Assembly: GCA_965262305.1 (NCBI GenBank)
Contig: CBDHEY010000003.1
Span: 1 to 42,497, forward strand
Length of the DNA: 42,497 nt
Origin: CBDHEY01 sp965262305
GTDB lineage: Bacteria; Pseudomonadota; Gammaproteobacteria; Pseudomonadales; Cellvibrionaceae
Direction of reading: 5' to 3'
Both the position numbers and the translations under genes were made by a program. Shown here one piece after another: positions 1 to 9,292 of the stretch. The notes under the pieces were generated by a model. It was not told where the DNA came from, searched no databases, and saw only the letters and a list, made by a program, of their open reading frames with translations. The first letter of the stretch is position 1. Each line of letters starts with the position of its first letter.

Positions 1-1537
1 GTAAACAAGACCGCGCTTTAGAAGTCGTGATATATCCAAGGTTCTTATTTAGCCAATCTTTACTCGGCGATGTGTGATTTCCAGTAAGAATCTCCACTTG
101 ATCTGCCGTTTTTAATGGATGATTAAGTGGCACAATTCGACCATTAACCTTGGCACCTTTGCAGCGAATTCCAATATCAGTGTGAATTTTGAATGCAAAA
201 TCAACAGGTGTGGCGCGATCAGGAAGTTCTACTACATGACCATCCGGCGTAAAAACGTAGGTGCGATCCTGAATGCCTGTGGGCAACTGATCTTCCCAGG
301 GGGAACCACCCACCTCATCGTGCCATTCGAGAACCTGTCGCAACCACTCAATTTTTTGCTCATACCCGGCATTTTGATCTTCCGAATCAGTATCTTTGTA
401 GCGCCAGTGGGCGCATACACCAAATTCGGCTTCTTCATGCATCGAATGAGTTCGGATTTGAATTTCTAAAACCTTATTAAAAGGACCATGCACAGCCGTA
501 TGTAAAGATCGGTAGCCGTTTTCTTTGGGGTTAGCAATATAATCATCAAACTCGTGAGGAATGTTTCTCCAAAGCGCATGCACAATACCCAAAACCGCGT
601 AGCATTCCCGTTCCGAATCAACGAGAATACGCACGGCACGTATATCATAGACCTCTGAAAATCCAATATTCTTACGGTGCATTTTGCGCCAGATACTATA
701 AATGTGCTTTGCCCGACCAAAAATGGTGGCGTTAATATTATCTGCTAACAACGCGTTATTTATAATTTGAATAACATCATCGATATAAGTCTGGCGATCT
801 AATCGACGCTCATCCAAAAGCTTGGCAATATATTTATAGTCGTAAGGTTGTAAATAACGAAAAGCTAAATCTTCCAGCTCCCATTTTATGTGCCCAATGC
901 CCAGACGATGCGCAAGTGGTGCATAGACATCAGATACTTCTCTGGCAACCTGCTGTCTCTTTTCTACCGAAGATTTCTTTACGGCACGAATCGCGCAGGT
1001 TCGCTCAGCCAGCTTAATCAAAGCGACTCGCACATCGTCTACCATAGCCACGAGCATCTTACGAACGTTTTCTGCTTGCTCTTCTGAATGCTGCCCAAAA
1101 ACTTCGGAGTCGCCGTGGTTGGATAATCCGCTGATTGCCGCCATTTTTTGTACGCCATCGACAAGATTGCTCACCGTCTCGCCGAAGATTTCTTCAATAT
1201 TCGCCTTTTTGAGCTTACCTTCGCGAAAACTTCGATACAAAACCGCCGCGATTAACGTATCTGCATCCAGCTGCAACTCGGCAAGTACTTCGGCCATTTC
1301 CAATCCAGCAGTAAAACAGGTATAGCCTTCTCCTAACGAGTGTTCGCCAGTTTGATGTTCCAAAGAATGCGCTTGCTCACAAGCCTCAGTAAGCACTTCT
1401 CGAAACTCAACAAATTTTGGCTCGTCGAGTGCTTGGACTTCTACTTGATACGCTTCCATCAGAACACGATCTACCCATAGCGGCACATCTATCTGACCGT
1501 CTGCGGTCATTCTTCTATCTTCTCTAACTTTTACCAT
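1..1537 (-). CDS. relA: (p)ppGpp synthetase RelA, 3' end missing
   Basis: RelA makes (p)ppGpp from GTP/GDP and ATP on stalled ribosomes. The ATG at 1537 gives MVKVREDRR, the usual start of this family. About 512 of roughly 740 residues lie in the window before the frame runs off the left edge. The N-terminal HD region has YR where bifunctional SpoT/Rel enzymes have the His-Asp pair, so it should be a synthetase without hydrolase activity. The synthetase domain shows YDIRAVRILV, HEFDDYIANPKENGYRS and LEIQIRTHSMHEEAEFG. A TGS domain (RTYVFTPDGHVVELP) follows near the edge. The ACT/zinc-finger C-terminus is outside. It lies 20 bases after cysM and is probably co-transcribed with it; rlmD, found between the two in Pseudomonas, is absent here. 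Confidence 0.97.
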   Translation of the reverse strand, partial: MVKVREDRRMTADGQIDVPLWVDRVLMEAYQVEVQALDEPKFVEFREVLTEACEQAHSLEHQTGEHSLGEGYTCFTAGLEMAEVLAELQLDADTLIAAVLYRSFREGKLKKANIEEIFGETVSNLVDGVQKMAAISGLSNHGDSEVFGQHSEEQAENVRKMLVAMVDDVRVALIKLAERTCAIRAVKKSSVEKRQQVAREVSDVYAPLAHRLGIGHIKWELEDLAFRYLQPYDYKYIAKLLDERRLDRQTYIDDVIQIINNALLADNINATIFGRAKHIYSIWRKMHRKNIGFSEVYDIRAVRILVDSERECYAVLGIVHALWRNIPHEFDDYIANPKENGYRSLHTAVHGPFNKVLEIQIRTHSMHEEAEFGVCAHWRYKDTDSEDQNAGYEQKIEWLRQVLEWHDEVGGSPWEDQLPTGIQDRTYVFTPDGHVVELPDRATPVDFAFKIHTDIGIRCKGAKVNGRIVPLNHPLKTADQVEILTGNHTSPSKDWLNKNLGYITTSKARSCL

Positions 1538-1557
1538 AGGTTTTCTATTTAAAAAGC

Positions 1558-2448
1558 TCAGTAGTTAAAGACACCAGAAGATAGATACCTATCCCCTCTG
1601 TCACAAACAATTGCAACTACCGTTAAATTTTCACGTTCTTTACAAATCTCTATCGCTGCCGCAACGGAACCGCCAGACGAAACACCACATAAAATACCTT
1701 CATCACGTGCGAGTAAACGCATGGTATCTTCAGCAAGCTTTTGAGACATATTTACTACTTTATCGACATTTTCATCTGTGAATATCGCCGGCATGTAAGC
1801 TTCTGGCCAGCGTCTAATCCCTGGTATGGTCGCACCGTCTTCGGGTTGTAGCCCAATTATTTGAACCTCAGGGTTTTGTTCTTTCAAGAACTTTGACGTA
1901 CCAACTATTGTGCCAGTCGTTCCCATTGAACTAACAAAGTGCGTAATTTCGCCACCGGTTTGTTGCCAAATTTCGGGCCCAGTGCTTGAATAATGCGCTA
2001 ATGGGTTATCATCATTACCAAATTGATCTAAAACCTTGCCTTTGCCCTCTTTCTCTAAAGATTTTGCCAAATCCCTAGCACCTTCCATGCCTTCTTGCTT
2101 TGAAACCAAAATTAAATTTGCGCCATAAGCTTGTACCGAAGCTTTTCTTTCTTCTGTCGAATTATCAGGCATGATTAGAGTCATCTTATAACCCTTAACA
2201 GCTGCCGCCATGGCTAATGCTATACCTGTATTACCGCTGGTGGCTTCGATCAGAGTATCGCCCGGCGCTATATCTCCACGAGTTTCCGCTCGATTAATCA
2301 TTGACATCGCAGGTCGGTCTTTAACCGAACCAGCGGGGTTATTACCTTCTAGCTTAACGAGGAGATTATTTTTTTCGGTGCCTGGAAGTCGTTGCAGTTT
2401 AACAAGAGGAGTGTGACCAACGCAGGATTCAATTGTTGGGTAATTCAT
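1558..2448 (-). CDS. cysM: Cysteine synthase B (O-acetylserine sulfhydrylase)
   Basis: This PLP enzyme forms cysteine (or S-sulfocysteine) from O-acetylserine and sulfide or thiosulfate. The PLP lysine lies in NNPAGSVKDRPA, the phosphate-binding loop is EATSGNTGIAL, and HFVSSMGTTGTI and GVSSGG are the other cofactor loops. IPGIRRWPE and ICDRGDRYLSSGVF are typical of CysM rather than CysK. I chose the ATG at 2448 because MNYPTIESCVGHTPL aligns with known CysM starts. An in-frame ATG at 2484 would add 12 residues unlike the family; it has a short AGG five bases upstream, so it is not excluded. It is divergent from the hybrid kinase gene across about 240 bases. Confidence 0.97.
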   Translation of the reverse strand: MNYPTIESCVGHTPLVKLQRLPGTEKNNLLVKLEGNNPAGSVKDRPAMSMINRAETRGDIAPGDTLIEATSGNTGIALAMAAAVKGYKMTLIMPDNSTEERKASVQAYGANLILVSKQEGMEGARDLAKSLEKEGKGKVLDQFGNDDNPLAHYSSTGPEIWQQTGGEITHFVSSMGTTGTIVGTSKFLKEQNPEVQIIGLQPEDGATIPGIRRWPEAYMPAIFTDENVDKVVNMSQKLAEDTMRLLARDEGILCGVSSGGSVAAAIEICKERENLTVVAIVCDRGDRYLSSGVFNY

Positions 2449-2687
2449 TTTTAGGAAGATATCCTTTATATATTCAGAAAGCATTTTAACCTATAGAAAG
2501 GATAGAGTAAGCTAAAACTATTGGATGAATAAAAGAAGTATTTCGGTCAATTAGGTTAAATAAGACGAAAAAATGGCTGAAACGTTTAAATCTTCATATA
2601 TTAAGTTTATTAAAATCCAAAATTTTAAAGAAAGTTTCGATAAAAACGGAAAAAATAATCAACACGGGATACGTTTGGTATTTAAAA

Positions 2688-5510
2688 GTGGAAAGAAGAA
2701 GTTTAGATAAAAAAATCTTTCAATTAATTACGCTCCCTATACTCTTTTCGGGCTTAATACTCACTGGTGCATATACAAGTTTGCACTCCTATCGTATGTG
2801 GGAAAATACAAATAGTAAATTCGAATTTATTCGCATTCTGTTCAGTAATACCACAGGGTTAACTCAAGACTATCAACGCCACTTTGATTTGACTTCCAAC
2901 GCATTGTTGCAAACTGAAGAATATCTAAGCACATCCTTGTTTGACAGAGAGAGAAATCTCTTGTCGTATCATGGAGTTCCAATTAACCGTCACGACGTCG
3001 TTGAACATATTGCAAAACATCAACACTGGACCGAAAAAAATAGGAATTACATCGCTATACCTCTTAACTCAGGTGATGGTTGGGTTGTGGTTGTGATTGA
3101 TAGTCAATCTCGCGCTATCGGTTTTTACCAGGATGCTTTATTTCTACTTTTGTGCTGCATCATCTTTACGTTGTTTAGCCTTATTTTTAGTCGACATCTA
3201 AAAAGCTATATCGAAAAACCAATAAGATCGGTACAAAATGGACTCAAGCGACTCATAGAGGGAAACTTTGATTCGCCTATAAAAACGGAAAATCAAGGTA
3301 TTTATAAAGGATTAATTCGTGACGTCAATAAACTCGCCTCGGTACAAAAACTTTCCTATGAAGAGTCTCAAAAGACCATAGAACATGCAACTGGCGAATT
3401 AAAAGAAACACTCGAAACCGTCGAAATTCAAAATATAGAAATCGATTTAGCGCGTAAAAATGCCGTTTTGGCTAATCAACAAAAAAGTGAGTTTTTGGCA
3501 AATACCTCTCATGAAATTAGAACGCCATTAAATGGCATAATTGGGTTTGCAGAACTGTTAAAAAGCACGGAATTATCTGCGCAACAAAATGAATATCTCG
3601 CAACTATCGAAGAATCTGCTAAAAGTCTATTAATCAGTATTAATGATATTATCGATTTTTCTAGGTTAGAAATTGGTAAACTTAATCTTGACTATAAGCC
3701 AGTATTTATTCGTCAAATTGTCGAAGAGGCATTGCAATTTTCCGCATCTGTCGCCGATGAAAAAAACTTACGATTGATCAGTATTGTAGATAAAAAAATT
3801 CCCCGCCAATTACTTGGAGACCCTCTTAGATTAAAACAAGTACTTACAAATCTTATCTCAAATGCCGTTAAATATGCCAACGACGGCAATATACAAATCA
3901 ACGGCAGTATGGAAAATCGAGAAGATAATCAAGTTACTCTCAAATTTAAAGTCACAAATGCAAATACCTCGATCACTACAAAACAATACGAAGAAATTAA
4001 CAAGTTATTCTTAAATAATGACGTAAGCGATCTACAGGCATTGGATAAAAGCGATATGGGGCTGGTGATTGCAAAAGGACTTTCTGATCGAATGAATGGA
4101 AAGATTGGTGCGATTTATCGAGAAAACTCCGGCATTACATTCTGGTTTACAGCCACACTTGGACGAACAAAAATTGAAAATATACCTCAAACTTCTGAAA
4201 AGCCATTGCAACACATAAACGCCATTGTATTCGACAGCGATCAAGCAGGCCGCATGGAAATTGAGCATTTGCTTTCAACATGGGGAGCTCACACTACTGT
4301 CGCCGACAGATTTTCAGATATTTCAGCCATAGCGCGAAGTGTTCAAGAAAGCAGTTTAAAACCCGTCGTAATAATTGATACATTAATAACACGTACATCA
4401 TTTAGTAAACAACAACTTGATACTCTCATGGCAAGTCTCGAAGAGGCACCTGCTATTCCGGTTGTGGCGATCATCCCGGCCAAATTGCAACATATATTGA
4501 CGCCGCTTTTACCGTCTCATATCTGTCTAACAATACACAGACCAATATTATCTAAAATATTTTTCGACGTATTATGTAAACAACTTGGTGTTATTCAATC
4601 AAACATCGAACTTTCTAAAGATTTTGCAGATGAAAATCAAACGAAAGCACCTCCTCTTAGTATTTTAGTTGTCGATGATAATCCATCAAACCTTCGATTA
4701 GTGAGCGAAGTTTTAAAAGACCTCGATATACTCGTTTCTACCGCTGAATCTGGTCAAGAAGCGATAAGTATTACAAAAACTCACCATTTTTCGCTTATTT
4801 TAATGGACATTCAAATGCCAGATATGGATGGGTATGAGACCACACGAATCATCCGTCAACGAGAACAGGGTAAAACACGTACACCAATCATAGCATTGAC
4901 TGCGCATGCCGTTGAGGAGCAACGAGCAAAGCTATTGCTATCGGGAATGGATGACTTTGTAAGTAAGCCCGTCGGAGAACACGAGCTTTCTGAAATTATT
5001 CGACGCTGGGCTAACAAAGGTAAGGTCCCATTTAAATCACCTAGTATCGCTGAGCAAAAGGATAGTGTTTTAATTGAATCTTCAGAAAATAATGCAGTGC
5101 AAAATACTTCAGTTCCGGATGAACAAGACGGTCAGAATAGCGTTGTCGATATTAGTTTATGTCTAAATTTAGCAAAAAATAAAGCGGATCTCGCAAAAGA
5201 TATGTTAAAAATGCTCGTAGAATCGAGTAAAGCAGATATCCCTAAAATCCAACGTTTATACGACGAAAACAACCTGGCAGAATTACAAGAAATAATCCAT
5301 AAACTTCATGGAAGTGCATGTTACTGTGGCGTGCCAAATTTAAAAGCAACCTCTTCGAAACTCGATAAAAACCTAAAAGGCAATAAAACTGAAGAGTTAG
5401 AAGCTGATATAACACGACTCATTCAAGATTTAAAGGAAATACACGAATGGGAAGAAACAAACGATTTAGAAACTATTTTCAATTTAAATGAAAAAGTATC
5501 TAACGAATAA
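2688..5510 (+). CDS. barA: BarA/GacS-family hybrid sensor histidine kinase with degenerate ATP-binding boxes
   Basis: 940 residues in BarA order: TM1 (about 11-33), short periplasmic part, TM2 (about 148-168), HAMP, coiled coil, HisKA with phospho-acceptor His275 (SHEIRTPLNG), ATPase domain (about 376-492), pseudo-receiver (about 508-635), receiver with Asp707 (LILMDIQMPDMDGYE) and Hpt with His874 (HKLHGSACYCG). In the ATPase domain the N box is intact (NLISNAVKY), but the G1 box, normally DTGIGI, reads TNANTSI (423-429), and the G2 box, normally GGTGLGL, reads DKSDMGL (453-459). Neither shifted frame restores them. Known members drive the response regulator UvrY/GacA. Start is a GTG with a weak ribosome binding site. 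The position beside cysM and relA resembles that of gacS in Pseudomonas. The family call is firm; autokinase activity is doubtful. Confidence 0.93.
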   Translation: MERRSLDKKIFQLITLPILFSGLILTGAYTSLHSYRMWENTNSKFEFIRILFSNTTGLTQDYQRHFDLTSNALLQTEEYLSTSLFDRERNLLSYHGVPINRHDVVEHIAKHQHWTEKNRNYIAIPLNSGDGWVVVVIDSQSRAIGFYQDALFLLLCCIIFTLFSLIFSRHLKSYIEKPIRSVQNGLKRLIEGNFDSPIKTENQGIYKGLIRDVNKLASVQKLSYEESQKTIEHATGELKETLETVEIQNIEIDLARKNAVLANQQKSEFLANTSHEIRTPLNGIIGFAELLKSTELSAQQNEYLATIEESAKSLLISINDIIDFSRLEIGKLNLDYKPVFIRQIVEEALQFSASVADEKNLRLISIVDKKIPRQLLGDPLRLKQVLTNLISNAVKYANDGNIQINGSMENREDNQVTLKFKVTNANTSITTKQYEEINKLFLNNDVSDLQALDKSDMGLVIAKGLSDRMNGKIGAIYRENSGITFWFTATLGRTKIENIPQTSEKPLQHINAIVFDSDQAGRMEIEHLLSTWGAHTTVADRFSDISAIARSVQESSLKPVVIIDTLITRTSFSKQQLDTLMASLEEAPAIPVVAIIPAKLQHILTPLLPSHICLTIHRPILSKIFFDVLCKQLGVIQSNIELSKDFADENQTKAPPLSILVVDDNPSNLRLVSEVLKDLDILVSTAESGQEAISITKTHHFSLILMDIQMPDMDGYETTRIIRQREQGKTRTPIIALTAHAVEEQRAKLLLSGMDDFVSKPVGEHELSEIIRRWANKGKVPFKSPSIAEQKDSVLIESSENNAVQNTSVPDEQDGQNSVVDISLCLNLAKNKADLAKDMLKMLVESSKADIPKIQRLYDENNLAELQEIIHKLHGSACYCGVPNLKATSSKLDKNLKGNKTEELEADITRLIQDLKEIHEWEETNDLETIFNLNEKVSNE

Positions 5511-5551
5511 AAAATTATATTCTAAAACGAAATCACTTACTTTATAGGATT

Positions 5552-6265
5552 TCAATTAAATAATTCTCTAGATTTAAGTGGTTTATTGTTTAAAAGCGGC
5601 TCGATTGCTTTGCGACAAATTACTTTAGCTGCTTTTAATGCCTCAGGGTTTTCAAATTCTTGATTCATTATTTGCATCAATATTTCTGCAGAAAATATTG
5701 ATTGTGAAAGCTGCTTTTTTTGTACGGGACGAAAGCCTAAACCAGCTTCGAATCCATATTGACGATTTCCATCATCAATCAAATCTCCATTAACATCGCA
5801 AATAAACTCGACCCCATACCCTAATTCCTCCAACAAACAAAATTCAAATACGCGCAGGGCTGATTCGCGCTGTATTTTATTGCTTGCATTTGCTAAATTT
5901 TCAATGGCTAACTGATACGAACGGAAGATTCGATGATTGTTATCTTCTTCTAACAACAAACGTTCTAACAATTCATTTAAATAAATACCACAAAAAAGAG
6001 ATTGACCTTCTAGAGACGTACGAGCAGAAGTTTCTATAACCGGTTCGATTAGATTAATAGATTTAAGATTTGATACGCCTTGCCACTCAACATGAAATAA
6101 TACAAACAATTGCGGTGTTATAGATTGTTTCGCTTTTGATTTTCTTATGCGCAAAACACCCGAGAATTTCCCATTGCTTTCACTTACGAAGCTAACTAAA
6201 ATTTTACTATCAGTGTACTTTCTCGAATGTATTAGGTAAGCATTGTCGGTAAAGTACTTTTGCAT
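5552..6265 (-). CDS. recO: DNA repair protein RecO
   Basis: RecO anneals ssDNA and, with RecR and RecF, loads RecA at gaps. The 237 residues fit the family. The N-terminal OB-fold begins with DNAYLIHSRKYTDSKILVSF. The helical part carries LLERLLLEEDNNHRIFRSY and FEFCLLEELGYG. The C-terminus is KPLKSRELF, a hallmark of the gammaproteobacterial protein. The zinc-finger cysteines of Gram-positive RecO are absent, as is usual here. It starts 17 bases after era, at the end of the lepA-to-recO run. pdxJ, which follows recO in Pseudomonas and E. coli, is missing; the barA gene ends convergently 41 bases away with no clear terminator between them. Confidence 0.95.
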   Translation of the reverse strand: MQKYFTDNAYLIHSRKYTDSKILVSFVSESNGKFSGVLRIRKSKAKQSITPQLFVLFHVEWQGVSNLKSINLIEPVIETSARTSLEGQSLFCGIYLNELLERLLLEEDNNHRIFRSYQLAIENLANASNKIQRESALRVFEFCLLEELGYGVEFICDVNGDLIDDGNRQYGFEAGLGFRPVQKKQLSQSIFSAEILMQIMNQEFENPEALKAAKVICRKAIEPLLNNKPLKSRELFN

Positions 6266-6282
6266 AATAAATTTAGAACCAG

Positions 6283-7182
6283 CTATTCATCGAGTCCAAG
6301 ACTCTTTAACGCCCTATCATTATCAGACCAACCCGATTTCACTTTCACCCAAAGGTTGAGCATAACCTTTGCCTCCATCAATTTTTCTATATCTTCTCTT
6401 GCCTGCTGTCCCACTCTTTTGATTCTGCTACCAGAATCACCAATCACGATGCGTTTTTGGCCATTCCTCTCGACTAAAATTGCTGCACTAATCGTGACGA
6501 GTCCAGGCTCTTCTAAAAACTCTTCAATTTCAACAGCCGTTTGATGTGGTAATTCGTCCCCCAGTTGACGGATGATTTTTTCCCGAATAATTTCCGCAAC
6601 CATAAATCGTAATGTCTTGTCAGTGATCTGATCTTCAGGATAAAAATGAGTCGCTTCTGGCATCAATTTTTTAATTTCATTAATCAAAATATCGAGGTTT
6701 TTTCCCTTAAGTGCGGAAAGCGGAACAATTTCAGCTTCAGGTAATTTTGTGCTCATTTCTTGAAGAACTGGAAGAATTGCTGCTTTATCCTCTAACTGAT
6801 CAAGTTTATTAACAGCAACAATTACGGGACAGGATACTCGTTTTAGTTGCTCCAAAACCCATTGATCTTCGTCGGTCCACTCAGATTTATCTACCACAAA
6901 TATTACTACATCTACATCCTGAATAGCAGAGGACGCTGTACGATTCATTTGTCGGTTAATGGCTTTCGTACCTTTATGAATACCCGGAGTATCAACGAAA
7001 ACCATCTGAACATTACCATCTGTTTTTATTCCAAGAACGTTATTTCTAGTCGTTTGAGGTTTTCTTGAAGTAATACTAATTTTTTGCTCAATTAGGTGAT
7101 TCAACAATGTAGATTTACCGACATTCGGGCGGCCGACAATAGCAATATAACCTGCGAAATAATTTTCTTCTTGGCTCTTCAT
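6283..7182 (-). CDS. era: GTPase Era
   Basis: Era is an essential GTPase that binds the 3' end of 16S rRNA and helps mature the 30S subunit. The 299 residues give GRPNVGKSTLLN (G1), TTRNNV (G2), DTPGIHKG (G3), NKLDQ (G4) and SALKGKN (G5). A C-terminal KH domain follows (about 200-299) with GQKRIVIGDSGSRIKRVGQQAR. Its ATG overlaps the rnc stop as TAATG, so the two are translationally coupled, as in most gammaproteobacteria. Confidence 0.98.
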   Translation of the reverse strand: MKSQEENYFAGYIAIVGRPNVGKSTLLNHLIEQKISITSRKPQTTRNNVLGIKTDGNVQMVFVDTPGIHKGTKAINRQMNRTASSAIQDVDVVIFVVDKSEWTDEDQWVLEQLKRVSCPVIVAVNKLDQLEDKAAILPVLQEMSTKLPEAEIVPLSALKGKNLDILINEIKKLMPEATHFYPEDQITDKTLRFMVAEIIREKIIRQLGDELPHQTAVEIEEFLEEPGLVTISAAILVERNGQKRIVIGDSGSRIKRVGQQAREDIEKLMEAKVMLNLWVKVKSGWSDNDRALKSLGLDE

Positions 7183-7862
7183 TATTTAACTCCCAGTTTC
7201 TCTAAAATTTTTTGCGCTGCATGTTTTTCAGCAGCGCGCTTACTGGAATTTGAAGCACTTGCTTTGTGTGTAGGTTTTGAAATTGAACACTCAATAACAA
7301 ACTCACGATTGTGGGCTTCACCTAACTCTTGCAAAGTCGCGTATTCAGGTAATGGAAGTCGTTTTTCTTGAAGGTATTCTTGTAATCGAGTCTTTGGATC
7401 TTTTTCAACAACGTCAACTTTTAAATCTTCAAGTCGCGAAGAGTACCAAGTTAGAACACGTTCCTTCGCAATTTCAATATCACTATCTAGAAATATTGCT
7501 CCAATTATGGCTTCCATTGCATCTGCCAAAATAGATGCCCGGCGAAATCCTCCGCTTTTTAGCTCGCCTTCACCGAGATTTAATTCCTCGCCAAGATTAA
7601 ATTCCATTGCTATTTCAGCTAATGTATCTCCCCGAACAAGCTGCGAGCGCATTCTTGTTAATTCTCCTTCTCTCGCCTGGGGAAATTGCATAAACAACCG
7701 CTGCGAAATAATCGAACCGAGCAGCGCATCGCCTAAAAATTCGAGCCGCTCATTATTTTTTGCACCTACGCTGCGATGTGACAATGCTAGAAACAACAAG
7801 TCTTTGTTTGAAAAACTATGACCGAGTCGCTGTTCTAATTGGTTAGTCTTGTTCTGAATCAT
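7182..7862 (-). CDS. rnc: Ribonuclease III
   Basis: RNase III cleaves double-stranded RNA, including the 30S rRNA precursor. The 226 residues match the family. The signature NERLEFLGDALLG lies at about 37-49, with the second acidic site in DAMEAIIGAIFLDS. The C-terminal double-stranded RNA-binding domain spans about 155-225 (DPKTRLQEYLQEK to SSKRAAEKHAAQKIL). Its ATG lies inside the end of the DUF4845 gene (20-base overlap) and its stop overlaps the era start, so all three are coupled. Confidence 0.98.
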   Translation of the reverse strand: MIQNKTNQLEQRLGHSFSNKDLLFLALSHRSVGAKNNERLEFLGDALLGSIISQRLFMQFPQAREGELTRMRSQLVRGDTLAEIAMEFNLGEELNLGEGELKSGGFRRASILADAMEAIIGAIFLDSDIEIAKERVLTWYSSRLEDLKVDVVEKDPKTRLQEYLQEKRLPLPEYATLQELGEAHNREFVIECSISKPTHKASASNSSKRAAEKHAAQKILEKLGVK

Positions 7863-8265
7863 CTTCTACATAGAAACCGCAACAGAGTTCGGGGTTTGCA
7901 CTGCTTAATTGCGATTTAAATGACAATAAAACATCAACATTTAATATAAAGGGTTGGCGAACTTCATAAACGTTATTCACTAAAACTTTCTCTCGTGTGC
8001 GCACTATTTTGAAGCTTTTTGCCTCCTGACCACGAATGTTATTAATTGTCATAAAGTTGTTGAGTTCGCTTTGAATTTCGTTATCTGATAATTCTTCCAA
8101 ATTTGGATATTCTCTCGATAAGCTTTTCAATGCCACCGAAATATAATAGTTGTCGATATAATGTGGACCCAACTTAAGGGCAGCCATAATGACAAATCCT
8201 ACCACCACGATGATCAATAGGGATGTCCAAGACAAGAATCCGCGCTGTGAATCTAAATTAACCAT
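7843..8265 (-). CDS. DUF4845 membrane-anchored protein
   Basis: A 140-residue protein of the DUF4845 family, whose function is unknown. It has one N-terminal membrane segment (about 11-33, LSWTSLLIIVVVGFVIMAAL) preceded by QRG, giving a pilin-like look, and then a soluble domain of about 100 residues probably outside the membrane. Position is the main support: genes of this family lie between lepB and rnc in Pseudomonas and relatives. It overlaps rnc by 20 bases and begins 38 bases after lepB. A role in envelope biogenesis would be a guess. Confidence 0.88.
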   Translation of the reverse strand: MVNLDSQRGFLSWTSLLIIVVVGFVIMAALKLGPHYIDNYYISVALKSLSREYPNLEELSDNEIQSELNNFMTINNIRGQEAKSFKIVRTREKVLVNNVYEVRQPFILNVDVLLSFKSQLSSANPELCCGFYVEDDSEQD

Positions 8266-8303
8266 CGTTACCTCACCAATCTCATACGTTATTAATGATG
8301 TAA

Positions 8304-9173
8304 TTAAATTGTTCCAACCCTAGAGAAACTAGGTATGCTGAAAAGAGAATCCCAATGCATCCAGATGGCAAAAGCCTTACCGACAATTCTATCTTCTGGC
8401 ACAGGACCCCAAACGCGACTATCGGAACTATTATCGCGGTTATCGCCCATCATAAAATAATGACCTTCTGGCACAACCCAGGATCTTTCCCTGGCGCTTA
8501 AACCGTCGACAACGCATTTACGCATTTTATGAGAGCTTGATGAATCATCAAAATATTCGTCGCTCACAATATATCGACCGTTATGTCGCCCGCAAGGGTC
8601 GTTCCTATCTAAAGCTTCCGTTTTAGAATTTTTTTGAAGCACCTCTTCACCATTTATGTATAGCACATTATTCACTTCACGAATTTTGTCCCCTGGTAAC
8701 CCAACCACTCGTTTAATAAAATAACGTGATTCGTGAGGAGGAAAAAAAACCATGACTTCCCCACGTTCTGGCTGATTAATAGGAATTACTTTTGTTCTAG
8801 CTACAGGCAAACGAATTCCATAAGTAAATTTATTAACTAAAATAAAGTCACCAACTTCTAAAGTGGGAACCATGGACTCGGAGGGTATTTGAAAAGGTTC
8901 TACGATAAAAGAACGTAAAAAGAAAACAATAAAAAGCACAGGGAAAAATGACTTAGCATACTCTACAATAACATGATCAGTAGTGATACGCTCTTTGCTT
9001 TCCGTATAATTTGCATCGGCATTTTTTTCTTCGTCTGAATAACCCTCGAACTCGCCATCCAGTGCAAGTAACGCTTTATCCCTAGTCGGTTTTAGAAATA
9101 CTAGATCAAACAACCAAATTAAACCGCTTGCCGTTACGGCGATTAGAAGAATCAACGGTAAATTTATATCCAT
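8304..9173 (-). CDS. lepB: Signal peptidase I
   Basis: LepB removes signal peptides from exported proteins at the outer face of the inner membrane. Two membrane segments are visible (about 5-27 and 76-92). The catalytic Ser100 lies in FQIPSESMVPTLEVGDF and the general-base Lys154 in YFIKRVVGLPGD. The downstream box GDNRDNSSDSRVWGPV is also intact. At 289 residues it is a normal gammaproteobacterial LepB. It follows lepA after 119 bases and leads into DUF4845-rnc-era-recO. Confidence 0.98.
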   Translation of the reverse strand: MDINLPLILLIAVTASGLIWLFDLVFLKPTRDKALLALDGEFEGYSDEEKNADANYTESKERITTDHVIVEYAKSFFPVLFIVFFLRSFIVEPFQIPSESMVPTLEVGDFILVNKFTYGIRLPVARTKVIPINQPERGEVMVFFPPHESRYFIKRVVGLPGDKIREVNNVLYINGEEVLQKNSKTEALDRNDPCGRHNGRYIVSDEYFDDSSSSHKMRKCVVDGLSARERSWVVPEGHYFMMGDNRDNSSDSRVWGPVPEDRIVGKAFAIWMHWDSLFSIPSFSRVGTI

Positions 9174-9292
9174 CGTAAGTGCCTATTTATCCAATTCTCT
9201 CAATATTTTTTTAATCATAAACCTCAAAAGGCACAGTCGTGTCTTAAGGGTAATGTGAAATTCGTTGCTAAGTTATCGATTATGATCAAATA

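Noticed and set aside
232..438. Open frames on both strands inside the relA segment
   Set aside because: The minus-strand RelA frame through this stretch has continuous family motifs to the window edge; the others are out-of-frame shadows.
8304..9173. Possible inactive signal peptidase because of the SES motif
   Set aside because: The nucleophile Ser before Met and the Lys in KRVVGLPGD are both present; SES in place of SGS is common.
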